Assembly: GCA_964552055.1 (NCBI GenBank)
Contig: CAZKFL010000007.1
Location: 1 to 63,138, forward strand
DNA: 63,138 nucleotides
Reading direction: 5' to 3'
From: VGMD01 sp964552055
GTDB lineage: Bacteria > Chlamydiota > Chlamydiia > Chlamydiales > 2-12-FULL-49-11
How positions within the stretch are numbered: position 1 is the stretch's first letter; each line of letters begins with the position of its first letter. The position numbers and the translations under genes are program-made. The notes under the pieces were generated by a model that saw only the letters and a program-made list of their open reading frames with translations, searched no databases and had not been told where the DNA came from. This document shows positions 8,737-18,296 of this stretch, one piece after another.

Positions 8737-10485
8737 ATGTCTATGTTTTCAAAAGAGTCGCTCCAGAATTTGAAGGAAAAAGTTGATCTTGTTGAGGTCA
8801 TCTCCTCATATTTACCTTTAAAGAAGGCTGGGAAGAGCTTTAAAGTTTGTTGCCCCTTTCATAATGAGAAGACCCCCTCATTTGTCTTGGAGCGGGGCGA
8901 TAGTCACTATCATTGTTTTGGGTGTGGCGCTCATGGGGATGCAATCAGTTTTTTGGTAGGTTACCTGAAGGTTTCATTTGTTGAAGCAGTTGAGATGCTT
9001 GCTGAAAAATTTGGCGTTACTTTGGAGTTTCAGGAAGGAGAAAAAAGGGAAGATCTTAGCTCTCTTAAAACCTGTCTTACAGAAACATGTAGATTTTTTC
9101 ATTTCCATTTATTGCATACTGAGGAAGGGAAAGAGGCTTTAGAGTACTTATATACAAGAGGAATTGATTTAGATTTCATTAGGCTGTTTAAAGTTGGGCT
9201 TGCCCCTCAAGATCCTGCTTTGGCAATTAAATTTTTTACTGAAAAAAAACTTGATGGAGAAGCTCTTCAGCGCGCAGGACTTGCAAGGGAAAGGCCTCGT
9301 AATTTTCCTTTTTTTGTAGAGCGAATTACCTTTCCGATTATGGACGTTCAAGGAAATGTGATTGGCTTTTCGGCAAGAAAATTCCGTGAAAAGACAACAG
9401 GTGGTAAGTACATCAATACGCCTGAAACGCCCTTATTTAAGAAGTCAAAGGTTTTATTTGGATTGAACTACTCAAGAAAGGAAATTACTAAACAGAGACG
9501 TGCAGTTATTGTTGAGGGGCAGATTGATGCACTCAGATTGATTCAAGAAGGCCTTAATATTACAGTTGCAGGTCAGGGAACTGCTTTTGGCGAGGAGCAT
9601 GTTGATGTTATTAGACGTCTTGGTGTTAAGGAAGTCTTTCTTGCTTTTGATGGTGATGATGCGGGAAGAGAAGCTGCTTTAAAAGTTGGAAATCTTTTTC
9701 AAAAAGAGGGGATTGAGGTTTTTGTATTGGAGTTTAAAGATGGGGATGATCCGGATAGTATACTGCGGAAAGAGGGGATTACTGGTTTTTTAAATTATTT
9801 ACATAAACCAAAAGAATATATCCCCTATCTTGTGGATAGATTATCGAGAAGCTCTAATCTGAGTACTCCTGCTGGAAAAAATGAGCTTGTGGAAAAGGCA
9901 AAAGCTTATATGGCTGATTGGAAGTTTCCTTTAATGATTTATGAAGCGGAAAGAAAATTAGCAAATAGTTTGCAGGTCCCAGAAGCAATGGTTCAACAAA
10001 AAATTGTTTTTGTAAAATCAGCTAAACAAGAAATGGCAGTAAAGCCTGATCAAATTATGGAAGCTGACCTTTTGAGATGGATTATTCTTGCTGGGCAAAC
10101 TGAAGCAACCATTTTACAGATCGTACAGAAAAATTTATCTTCCGTTGACTTTATTGATCCTGCTGCTAGAAAATTGTACGACCATCTGTGTGAACTTTTT
10201 AGTAAGAGTACCCCATTTGATTTTCTTTCTCTTGCAGGATGTATAAATAAGGATGAAGGAGGGCTTTTGGATCTGATTGTGAAAAAAAAGATTCAAACAG
10301 AACGCGCTAAAATCGGGGTGAAAGAAGCTATTAAAAAAATTTTAGAAAGAAACTGGATGTTAAAAAGAGAATCGATTAAGTCGAAAATTCAAACAGGTAA
10401 ACATTCAGAGTCTGAAGTATTGCAATTTGCAAAAGAATTTGATGATTTAAGAAAAATGATACCAAAACTAGTGGAGATAGATTGA
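8737..10485 (+). CDS. dnaG: DNA primase
   Basis: DnaG makes RNA primers for replication. The CHC2 zinc ribbon is complete (C39, H42, C60, C63, in CPFHNEKTPSF and HCFGCGAHGD). The TOPRIM core follows with the catalytic glutamate in VIVEGQIDAL (about residue 259) and the acidic LAFDGDDAGREAA (about residues 301-313). The C-terminal helicase-contact region is poorly conserved, as usual. The 582-residue length is normal. The stop overlaps the TTG start of the next gene (TTGA). An ATG at 8743 is an alternative start. Confidence 0.96.
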   Translation: MSMFSKESLQNLKEKVDLVEVISSYLPLKKAGKSFKVCCPFHNEKTPSFVLERGDSHYHCFGCGAHGDAISFLVGYLKVSFVEAVEMLAEKFGVTLEFQEGEKREDLSSLKTCLTETCRFFHFHLLHTEEGKEALEYLYTRGIDLDFIRLFKVGLAPQDPALAIKFFTEKKLDGEALQRAGLARERPRNFPFFVERITFPIMDVQGNVIGFSARKFREKTTGGKYINTPETPLFKKSKVLFGLNYSRKEITKQRRAVIVEGQIDALRLIQEGLNITVAGQGTAFGEEHVDVIRRLGVKEVFLAFDGDDAGREAALKVGNLFQKEGIEVFVLEFKDGDDPDSILRKEGITGFLNYLHKPKEYIPYLVDRLSRSSNLSTPAGKNELVEKAKAYMADWKFPLMIYEAERKLANSLQVPEAMVQQKIVFVKSAKQEMAVKPDQIMEADLLRWIILAGQTEATILQIVQKNLSSVDFIDPAARKLYDHLCELFSKSTPFDFLSLAGCINKDEGGLLDLIVKKKIQTERAKIGVKEAIKKILERNWMLKRESIKSKIQTGKHSESEVLQFAKEFDDLRKMIPKLVEID

Positions 10486-10811
10486 AAAGAGTATTTTACG
10501 ATGATAACTGCCCCTTTTGTATTAAAGTGGTCAACATGTTAAAGAAGATGGATAAGAAGAATCAATATACATTTTCTTCTCTAAATGGAACAAAAGCAAA
10601 AACTCTTTTTGCAGGCAACTACGGTTTTTTAAGAAAGAAAAAATCAATTGTATTTTTAGAAGGAAAAAGAGTTTGGGTGAGAGCAAACGCTGTATTGAGA
10701 CTTTTTTGGCTTACGAAAACAAGATGGAAATATTTAGGCGCGCTATTTGTTATCCCCGGGTTTTTGATCAATCCCTTCTATAGACTTGGCGCTCTTTTGA
10801 TTCGGCATTAA
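10482..10811 (+). CDS. DCC-family thiol-disulfide oxidoreductase (DUF393)
   Basis: The 109-residue protein starts with a thioredoxin-like strand and the motif DxxCxxC (D7, C10, C13; DDNCPFC), the signature of the DCC1/DUF393 family, predicted thiol oxidoreductases of unknown substrate. The start is TTG, overlapping the dnaG stop, with GGAG six bases upstream, so it is translationally coupled to dnaG. Its last 69 bases overlap the 3' end of the convergent lipase gene. Confidence 0.85.
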   Translation: MKRVFYDDNCPFCIKVVNMLKKMDKKNQYTFSSLNGTKAKTLFAGNYGFLRKKKSIVFLEGKRVWVRANAVLRLFWLTKTRWKYLGALFVIPGFLINPFYRLGALLIRH

Positions 10812-11861
10812 TTGCTGATTGGCATAGAAATACAAGAGTGGTTGGTGATTATAGGTTACTTTTCCTAGGTTGTCTGAAAAATTTACGCTGGAAACGGTGT
10901 TACAGGCATCAGGACCTGAGATAAATAATTGACTATAGATGAGATGGTTTGCTACAGGAGGTGGTACTGTAGTAACAATATCTTCCGTATTTACAAGTCT
11001 CATTAAATTAAAATGATAGTTACAATCTTCACTTAAGCGTTTAATTAAAGCTGATAGCGACCTGCTACCTACTCTTGGGCTACCTAATACATAGGTATTG
11101 ATTTGCGATATAGACGGTTTGTCTTTTGGAACGTTTTGATAGCGTAGAATAGAGTCGATTGCTACAAGTGATGCAAGAGCAGCGCCTAAACTATGACCCG
11201 TGATATAGAGCTCGACAACTTGAGAATCGAAATCCCTTTTTATGTACTTAGGTATCAGAATATTTAATTGTTCTTGCAAAGAAGATTTTTTGTATTCTAA
11301 AATGTTTTTTATTGTTTTCCAAAAACCTTCTTTCTTTGAATTATGGATTGCTTCTCTTAAGCTATGATACCTATGCTTTGTTAATGCGGACCAAAAGCCT
11401 TTATGCACCTTTACGTATTCATTTGTATTTATGAGTGTTACCTCTTCTTGAGAGAAATCGATATTGTCTAGCCATTCATTGATTTTTTCAGTTCCTCTAA
11501 ATGAAATCAGCACTCTTTTTATACGGTCTTCTTTAGAAATTGGTTTAATCGTTCCTATAAATCCTACGGGATTACTTTCATCAAGAATATTTAAATCTTC
11601 ATGACAGTAAAGCTGTGTTCCGTCTTCAATTTCAGGAGGATAGCTTTTGTATTTACTGTCGCAGTATTGACGGTATGCGATAATTACTGCATTAATGCAC
11701 CATGCGGCAACTTTTGGATCATATTTATTACTTGTTTGAGGTGTAAATGGAGTGTTTGGAAAAGGGGCATAACTTTCGCACCAATTCGGATCAGTTAATT
11801 TTGATAAGAGCTCTTCAGGAAAGACAAAAGAGAATGGATTTTCTTCCGCATCATCATCCAT
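10743..11861 (-). CDS. Class 3 lipase-like alpha/beta hydrolase
   Basis: The 372-residue protein has the nucleophile elbow TGHSLGAALA (S224), an aspartate in NTEDIVTTVPP (about residue 294) and a late histidine in YNHQPLLYF (about residue 339), a complete lipase_3 triad. The oxyanion region RVLISFRGTEKINEWLDNID is also typical. No signal peptide is seen. Its ATG shares one base with the stop of the upstream paralogue (TAATG), so the two form a coupled pair. The substrate (a host or bacterial lipid) cannot be told. The 3' end overlaps the DCC gene on the other strand. Confidence 0.85.
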   Translation of the reverse strand: MDDDAEENPFSFVFPEELLSKLTDPNWCESYAPFPNTPFTPQTSNKYDPKVAAWCINAVIIAYRQYCDSKYKSYPPEIEDGTQLYCHEDLNILDESNPVGFIGTIKPISKEDRIKRVLISFRGTEKINEWLDNIDFSQEEVTLINTNEYVKVHKGFWSALTKHRYHSLREAIHNSKKEGFWKTIKNILEYKKSSLQEQLNILIPKYIKRDFDSQVVELYITGHSLGAALASLVAIDSILRYQNVPKDKPSISQINTYVLGSPRVGSRSLSALIKRLSEDCNYHFNLMRLVNTEDIVTTVPPPVANHLIYSQLFISGPDACNTVSSVNFSDNLGKVTYNHQPLLYFYANQQLMPNQKSAKSIEGIDQKPGDNK

Positions 11862-12802
11862 TATTCACCCGCTAATTTTTTCATGGCATAGTAATAATTA
11901 AAGAGATGGTGATTGTCAAAAATTTTTCCAAGATTTTTGGTAAAACTAATTAGGTCAATTTTATTTGCATCTTCAGGACTTGTAATAAGAAGGTGACTAT
12001 AGAGAAACTTCTCAATAATTGGTGGGGGAAGTGTTGTTATAATATCTTCTGTATTAGCAATTCTCCAGAGAGAAAAATTATAATTGGGGTTTTTAGCAAG
12101 GTTATTTACAGCATCTGCAAATGCAGGATTGCCAACTCTTGGACATCCAGTGAGATAGGCGTTTATTTTTACATTCGGGTTGCGTAGAACTAGATCTATC
12201 AATACAAGAGTAGCAACAGCAGATCCCATACTGTGGGCTCCAATATGAATTTCATTAAGAGCTGTATCACTTAAGAAAGTTGGTAATGCCTGACGAATTT
12301 GGTCTAAAAGAGAAGGTAGTCCCGGTTCAATGGGAGTGTTTACTATTTCCCAAAAACCTTTGTGAAGACCGATGAGTTCACCAGATGGTTCCATAATGAG
12401 TTGAGTTTGATGAAAATCGGCATCAAGAGCCCATTCATCATCCTTTTGAGTTCCTCTAAAGAGTATTGCAATTCTATTAGTAGGATCCCCTTTTACCTCT
12501 TTAATTTGTGCGATGTAGCCGCTTGAAATTTTCTTTTTAGTAAAAAATCCCGGCTTTTCGAACCAGTACAGAAGTTTACCATTGTAAACTTCAGGTGGAT
12601 AGATAATGTCATTTTCATTGCAGAGATCTTGATATGCATATGTGCAGGCATTAATTGACCATTCAGCAAGTCTTGGATTAAACTGATTTTCTATTTGAGG
12701 AGAGAATGGTACATTTTTAAGGGGTTCATACCCAGAGCAACCTGTGCTGAATGTTGTAATAATTCCTGCAGGCAACCCAATAGAATTCTGTTTTTTATGC
12801 AT
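11861..12802 (-). CDS. Class 3 lipase-like alpha/beta hydrolase, second copy
   Basis: This paralogue of the adjacent lipase shares the N-terminal block (PQIENQFNPRLAEWSINAC, compared with PQTSNKYDPKVAAWCINA), the RGT oxyanion segment and NTEDIITTLPPP. The nucleophile elbow here is AHSMGSAVA, alanine replacing the first glycine as in Bacillus family I.4 lipases. The final histidine lies in FDNHHLFNYYY. I chose the ATG at 12802; a TTG nine bases upstream is possible. About 130 AT-rich bases upstream probably hold the promoter of the pair. Confidence 0.85.
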   Translation of the reverse strand: MHKKQNSIGLPAGIITTFSTGCSGYEPLKNVPFSPQIENQFNPRLAEWSINACTYAYQDLCNENDIIYPPEVYNGKLLYWFEKPGFFTKKKISSGYIAQIKEVKGDPTNRIAILFRGTQKDDEWALDADFHQTQLIMEPSGELIGLHKGFWEIVNTPIEPGLPSLLDQIRQALPTFLSDTALNEIHIGAHSMGSAVATLVLIDLVLRNPNVKINAYLTGCPRVGNPAFADAVNNLAKNPNYNFSLWRIANTEDIITTLPPPIIEKFLYSHLLITSPEDANKIDLISFTKNLGKIFDNHHLFNYYYAMKKLAGE

Positions 12803-12946
12803 ATATACCAATATTTAAATAATTTAATAATTATTATTTAATATCACTATAGCATAATCATAAAAAAATCACTACAAAGGTAGTAATAACAGTTATTGTG
12901 CCAAACTAAATTATTAAAAAATATTCTTATGTGACAGGCTGTCTGA

Positions 12947-15898
12947 TTAGAGGTAGGTGAAGTCGATTAGCTTATTTGTTTGGGCAAATAGCCTTTGCAA
13001 AAGAGCAATTCGATTATCGCGGAGTGCAGGGTTGTCCGAAAGGACTCTAACTGTATCGAAAAAGCTTGCGAGGGGGGCGTTTAGTTTAGTGATCGCTTCA
13101 AACGATTGATAATAATCTTTAGTCTGAAGTGTTTGATAAAGAATTGATTCCGTGTTGTCAAGTTCAGCAGAGAGATTTTTCTCAGCGGCTTCTTGGAGGA
13201 GGGCTCGATCTAAATTTTTTAAAGCTTCTTTTCCAATTTGTCCTTTTGCACGTTTATATATGGCATAAAGGTTATCGAATGCGTTGCTAGTTTTTCGGAA
13301 CTTATTAAGAGCTTCTGTGCGAAGAAATGTGTCGTACGGATTTGAGGGTGTAATAGATAGTGTTGCAAGTACTTCTTCTTTTGCAAAGCCGTAATCTTCG
13401 AGTAGGCCTTTTAATCGACCCGCAATAAATTCCAAGATTTCAGGATCTATTCCTAATTTTGATAGATCAAGTGACCATCTGTTTTCAATCAAAATGCGTA
13501 AAATTCCGATTGCAGATCTTCTAAGAGCGTAAGGATCTTTTGAAGAGGTGGCTTTAAGCCCAATACTGTAATAAGAGATGAGATTGTCAAGCTTATCGGC
13601 AAGTGCAAGTATAGAGCCATCATCTGTTGATGGGATTGGGGCGCCATCAGTTAGAGGGAACCAATGTTCTTCTATTGCAACGGCCACTCGTTCTGTTTCT
13701 TTTTGGTTAAGCGCATAGTATTTTCCCATAACCCCTTGAAGTTCAGGGAATTCATAAACTACAGCTGTAGCAAGATCGGCTTTGCATAACTCTGCAGCTC
13801 GAATAGGTGCTTCTTTTTCTAAGAGTTCTGCGATTAAATTGGAGATTTTTTTGATTCTCTCAACTTTATCATTGATCGTACCGAGTTCTTTATGAAAAAC
13901 AATATCTTTAAGAGCTTCCTGATAAAAGCTAAGTGGTTTTTTCTTGTCTTGTTCATATAGGAATAGGCCATCTGAGAGTCTTGCTCTTAGCACAGATTGA
14001 TTGTTTTTAAGAATTGCTTCATTTGGTTTGGTGTCTATTGCAACAAGAAATCTGTTTAGCATTTTGTTATTTGCATCTTGCAAAGGAAAATATCTTTGAT
14101 GGTTGATCATTTCAGAAGAGAGAAGTTCAGGAGGGAGTGTAAGAAATTTTTCATCAAAGGTGTAGCTCTCAAGCGTCGGATATTCAGATAAGTTTAGAAC
14201 TTCTGCTAATATGCGATCTTTTGATATTGCCTTACAGGAGAATCGTTTTTCAAATTTATCTATCTGTCTTTCTATAAATTTCTTACGCTCCTCAATAGAT
14301 GCAATAACATAGCGCCACTTGAGCTTGCTTGAATAAGAATTGGGACGACGAATTTTGAATGAACGAGGTTTATACTGATTGTGACCATAAGAAATGTTTG
14401 AGGAGACAATATTTGCAATCGAGAAAGGAATGACTTCATTACCAAATAGTGCAACTATCCAGCGAATGGGTCTTGCGTATGTAATTTCAAAGTCAGCCCA
14501 ACGCATAGTTTTCGGAAAGGGGAGATGAGTGATGAGATGCGGTAAGAATTTTTGCAAGAGAAAGGCGGTTGATTCAGAAGGCTTTGTAATTAATGCCATT
14601 AAATGTTTGCTTTCTTTAATTACTAACTGAGGAGTGCGTTTTTCCTCAATATCGCTTAAGCTAACAGGAGCATGTTTCACAGAATCGAGAAAACCCTTTC
14701 CTTGTGGTGTGAGAATTCCGGTAGCGTCAAAAGCAAGTGAAGTAAGTGGTCCTCTTTTCTCGATCACTTCTTCTTTAGTAGAGCTCTCTAATTTTTTGAT
14801 AAATACCGCAAGACGTCTTGGGGTTCCGTAAACTTTTAATGAATCAAATAGCAATCCTTTTTCACTTAGAAATTCTCGAACCATTTTTTCTAAATTAAGA
14901 AGTGCATCAGGGATAAAGGCTGCTGGTAGTTCTTCAGATCCAATTTCGAAAAGAAAATCAGCCGGATTTTTAGACGTAGCTTTAGAGGGGAGGTTTGGAA
15001 TTGGAGCCGTTACTTCCAACTTAGGTGAATATTTCATTAGTGGGAAGCCAAGCTCTTGCCGTTTTTCCAGGTAAAGTTTAGCGGATAGACAAGCTAGCGC
15101 CTTAATTCTATGGATAAGATCAACTCTTGCAGTTGTCGAAATTGCGCCTCTTGCGTCTAACATGTTAAATGCATGAGAAGCTTTGAGAGCAAAATTATAG
15201 GCAGGAATCGGAAGCCCTTTTTCAATCAGTTTTTTTGCTTCTTTCTCTGCATCATTAAAAGCGTGATGCCAAAGAGCAGGAGTTGATTCTTCAAAATTAT
15301 ATCGGCTCCACTCCACTTCATTTTGTAAAAAAACTTCACCATAGGTCAATTCTTTATTAAATTGAGTTTCCATAATGGTGGCTTTCTTCTGCAAAAACAT
15401 TGCAAGTCTTTCTATGCCGTAAGCAAGCTCTACAGCAACTGGTTTTGCTTCAAGCCCGCTAACGCACTGAAAATAGGTGAATTGAGTAACTTCCATGCCA
15501 TCGTACCAGACCTCCCAACCAAGGCCCCATGCTCCAAGAGTTGGTGATTCCCAGTCGTCATGAACAAAGCGAATATCGTGTCCAACTAAATCAAGACCAA
15601 TTATTTCTAGAGATTTTAAGTATAGCTTTTGAATCTCAGCTGGTGAGGGCTTCATTATGACTTGAAATTGATGAAATTGCTGTAGTCTATTCGGGTTGAG
15701 TCCATATCGTCCATCAGTTGGCCGTCTAGAAATTTCAACATGACAAACTTTATAGGGTTCTGGTCCAACGCAACGCAGAAGCGATTCCGCATTAAAGGTT
15801 CCAGCGCCTGTTTCTGTGTCGGAGCTTTGCTGAAGCAAGCAACCTTGCTCGGTCCAAAATTTTTGAAGTGCTATAATAATGTTTTGAAATGTTGACAT
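12947..15898 (-). CDS. glyQS: Glycyl-tRNA synthetase, fused alpha and beta chains
   Basis: Residues 1-280 are the catalytic alpha subunit (FWTEQGCLLQQSSDTETGAGT, GPEPYKVCHVEISRRPTDGR, YGIERLAMFLQ). Residues from about 310 onward are the beta subunit (FLFEIGSEELPAAFIPDA, then an HD-like part and the C-terminal anticodon-binding region). Most bacteria with this type encode two chains; chlamydiae carry this single-chain form, so it is normal for the lineage. At 983 residues the length is right. I chose the ATG at 15898; a TTG at 15949 would add 17 unlikely residues. No good Shine-Dalgarno is seen. Confidence 0.95.
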   Translation of the reverse strand: MSTFQNIIIALQKFWTEQGCLLQQSSDTETGAGTFNAESLLRCVGPEPYKVCHVEISRRPTDGRYGLNPNRLQQFHQFQVIMKPSPAEIQKLYLKSLEIIGLDLVGHDIRFVHDDWESPTLGAWGLGWEVWYDGMEVTQFTYFQCVSGLEAKPVAVELAYGIERLAMFLQKKATIMETQFNKELTYGEVFLQNEVEWSRYNFEESTPALWHHAFNDAEKEAKKLIEKGLPIPAYNFALKASHAFNMLDARGAISTTARVDLIHRIKALACLSAKLYLEKRQELGFPLMKYSPKLEVTAPIPNLPSKATSKNPADFLFEIGSEELPAAFIPDALLNLEKMVREFLSEKGLLFDSLKVYGTPRRLAVFIKKLESSTKEEVIEKRGPLTSLAFDATGILTPQGKGFLDSVKHAPVSLSDIEEKRTPQLVIKESKHLMALITKPSESTAFLLQKFLPHLITHLPFPKTMRWADFEITYARPIRWIVALFGNEVIPFSIANIVSSNISYGHNQYKPRSFKIRRPNSYSSKLKWRYVIASIEERKKFIERQIDKFEKRFSCKAISKDRILAEVLNLSEYPTLESYTFDEKFLTLPPELLSSEMINHQRYFPLQDANNKMLNRFLVAIDTKPNEAILKNNQSVLRARLSDGLFLYEQDKKKPLSFYQEALKDIVFHKELGTINDKVERIKKISNLIAELLEKEAPIRAAELCKADLATAVVYEFPELQGVMGKYYALNQKETERVAVAIEEHWFPLTDGAPIPSTDDGSILALADKLDNLISYYSIGLKATSSKDPYALRRSAIGILRILIENRWSLDLSKLGIDPEILEFIAGRLKGLLEDYGFAKEEVLATLSITPSNPYDTFLRTEALNKFRKTSNAFDNLYAIYKRAKGQIGKEALKNLDRALLQEAAEKNLSAELDNTESILYQTLQTKDYYQSFEAITKLNAPLASFFDTVRVLSDNPALRDNRIALLQRLFAQTNKLIDFTYL

Positions 15899-16001
15899 AC
15901 TTGAAAATTTTACAACTTTAAAAGATTTCTCACAAGAGGGCTTTCTCAAAAGGGAGAAATCGGATATAATACTTTAAAACAATCAAAAATTAGGCAAGTT
16001 C

Positions 16002-16595
16002 TTGAAAGCAGCTCTTATACTGACATTAAGTCGAATTTTTATCTGTCCAATTTTTCTTGTTGTCTATTTATTCTATGCAAACATGGGTATTTCGCTTGTG
16101 CTTATGCCCTATATACTTTTAGCTCTGCTTCTTGTCTGTGAGCTTTCTGATATATTTGACGGTGTAGTTGCAAGAAGAAAAAAGCAAGTGACAGAACTTG
16201 GTAAAATATTAGATCCGATGGCAGATAGTATTGTTAGGCTTTCGCTTTTTCTTTGTTTTACGCAAGGTATTGTCCAGCTCCCATTGCTCATTGTGCTAAT
16301 TTTTGTAGTTCGTGATGCAGTCATCAGCACTCTTCGCACACTTTGCGCTCTTCGTGGTACAGCTCTTGCTGCACGTCCTAGCGGAAAGTTGAAAGCTGTT
16401 CTCCAAGCAATTGCTGTCTTTATCATTCTGTTGCTTATGATACCCTATACGATGGGATTTATAACTCTTGCGACCCTTCAATCAATCAGCTTATGGGTTG
16501 TGTTGACAACTGCAATTTATACGGTCGTATCGGGTCTTGAATATATCTGGGTTTACCGCACCTACATTCGTCAGTCCTGGACAAAAATCTCCTAA
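16002..16595 (+). CDS. pgsA: CDP-diacylglycerol-glycerol-3-phosphate phosphatidyltransferase
   Basis: This membrane enzyme carries the complete CDP-alcohol phosphatidyltransferase signature DGx2ARx8Gx3Dx3D (D53, G54, A57, R58, G67, D71, D75). It makes phosphatidylglycerol phosphate from CDP-diacylglycerol. I favour pgsA over pssA from length (197 residues) and from its place beside glgA in chlamydiae. The start is TTG; the first ATG would remove the first membrane segment. A TATAAT at 15965-15970 is a likely -10 box. It is divergent from glyQS. Confidence 0.85.
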   Translation: MKAALILTLSRIFICPIFLVVYLFYANMGISLVLMPYILLALLLVCELSDIFDGVVARRKKQVTELGKILDPMADSIVRLSLFLCFTQGIVQLPLLIVLIFVVRDAVISTLRTLCALRGTALAARPSGKLKAVLQAIAVFIILLLMIPYTMGFITLATLQSISLWVVLTTAIYTVVSGLEYIWVYRTYIRQSWTKIS

Positions 16596-16657
16596 AAAGC
16601 TTGTTGTTTGATGAAGATTGAGACTAGGTAAAAAAGAGCAATCAATTTGAAAAAAAG

Positions 16658-18166
16658 TTAGGCAACTTTGCTGTTAGGGTTTTTTTTTAGGCTTTCCGTA
16701 TAAATTTGAGTATAGGTAGCTGCGGATTTTTTCCAACTAAAGTCCATGTTAAGGCTATTTTGCATGAGTTGTCGCCATCTTTTTTTATCTGTTCCATAGC
16801 AAGCAAGTACTCGTTTTAACCCTCTTTCAACACTTGTAGTATCAGGGTGCTCAATCAGGAACCCATTTCGCTCATGTAGGGAAATTTTTTGATTGTCTGA
16901 ATCGAAGACAGTGTCGCTAAGACCGCCTGTTTTGGATGCAATGGGGAGTGTTCCATAGCGCATGCCTATCATTTGAGTTAGTCCGCACGGCTCAAAAATA
17001 GAGGGGATTAATATTGAGTCGGCTGCTGCAAAAAGCTTGTGGGAAAATGCTTCGTCAAATGTAAGTTTCATATGAAAATGAGGGTGATTTTTATAGGCTT
17101 GCGCTAGCTCAAGGAAGTCTTTTTCAAATTCAGGGTCTATTGAGCTTCCTAAGAGAATAAATGATGCGTTCTGTTTAATAGCGTAGTGAAGGGCGTGTAA
17201 AATCAATTTTGGTCCCTTTTGAGCAGCTAGCCTAGAAATGCATGCGATTAGAGGTCCTTTTGAGGGTTTCATATTTAGCATTTTAAAAAGTGCTTCTTTG
17301 TTAGCTTCTTTTGCTTTTTGAATCGATTCAATAAATGTAGGGTTTGTGGGATAGGGGAAATTAATTTGGGAATCAGTTTCAGGATTCCAAGTTTCTGTCT
17401 CAATACCGTTAAGAATTCCAGTAAATTTATATTCAAACTTACGTATTACGCCATCAAGGGAAAAGCCTTGGCCAGGAGACATAATTTCTTTTGCATATGT
17501 CGGAGAAACTGTTGTAAAGGCATCTGAATAGACGATGCCCCCTTTTAGTAAATTGATAACTGAGGGATTTTTTGGATCTTGAAGCCTTTCTTCTGTCCTA
17601 AAGTCTTCTCCTCGAAGACCAATTCGGGAAAGATTTGCAGGAGCGCAATGACCTTGATGTTCAATATTATGAATAGTTAATATGATGCTACCAAAAGAGA
17701 ATCCTAGATCTTTATAAATGGTTTTAAGGATCGGAGCAAGCGGGGCTGTCATCCAATCATGAAGATGAATGATATCAGCTCTTTTATTCTGCATGTGAAG
17801 ATATTCCCCGACTGTTCTGCAAAAATAGAGGAATCGCTCTATGTCATCAGATGCGCCATAGATTTTGCTTCGATTAAAATAAAAGCTATTGTGATGAGGT
17901 TCGATTAAATGAACTTTTATACCGTCAATTGCCCCTGTCCAAACGGCATTATGATAGCGTGACATGTCTTCAAACGACCATAAATCAGGCATTTCAAGGG
18001 AAAAGTTTTTTATATTTTCACACTGAATGATATCGTATTTTGGGATGATTACTTCAACTTCATGTCCCATTTTAACTTGCTCTCTTGCAAGTCCATGGAC
18101 TACATCTCCAAGTCCGCCAGCTTTAGCCAGCGGTGCAAATTCTGTCGCAACATGCACAATTCTCAT
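16658..18166 (-). CDS. glgA: Glycogen synthase
   Basis: The 502-residue GT5 enzyme transfers glucose from ADP-glucose to glycogen. The ADP-glucose-binding KAGGLGD motif is at residues 15-21, with EFAPLAK before it. The C-terminal half has SRLAAQKGPKLI and the EPCGLTQMIGMRYG segment with the conserved glutamate. Glycogen in chlamydiae can accumulate in the inclusion lumen. It converges on pgsA, as in C. trachomatis. The start ATG begins MRIVHVATE, typical for GlgA. Confidence 0.95.
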   Translation of the reverse strand: MRIVHVATEFAPLAKAGGLGDVVHGLAREQVKMGHEVEVIIPKYDIIQCENIKNFSLEMPDLWSFEDMSRYHNAVWTGAIDGIKVHLIEPHHNSFYFNRSKIYGASDDIERFLYFCRTVGEYLHMQNKRADIIHLHDWMTAPLAPILKTIYKDLGFSFGSIILTIHNIEHQGHCAPANLSRIGLRGEDFRTEERLQDPKNPSVINLLKGGIVYSDAFTTVSPTYAKEIMSPGQGFSLDGVIRKFEYKFTGILNGIETETWNPETDSQINFPYPTNPTFIESIQKAKEANKEALFKMLNMKPSKGPLIACISRLAAQKGPKLILHALHYAIKQNASFILLGSSIDPEFEKDFLELAQAYKNHPHFHMKLTFDEAFSHKLFAAADSILIPSIFEPCGLTQMIGMRYGTLPIASKTGGLSDTVFDSDNQKISLHERNGFLIEHPDTTSVERGLKRVLACYGTDKKRWRQLMQNSLNMDFSWKKSAATYTQIYTESLKKNPNSKVA

Positions 18167-18296
18167 ACAAAAATCACCCTACAAAGAAATGGGGTTCTCT
18201 GCAAGAAATAATCAGTAAATAATTTAAATTAATTGCTGATTGCTTTTTTTCTCTGATATTTATAAAATCTTCATTTTTAAAACAAGGATTCCATTT

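Noticed and set aside
15898..15949. Upstream TTG start of glyQS
   Set aside because: The extra 17 residues have no match to GlyQ, while the ATG begins at the conserved N terminus.
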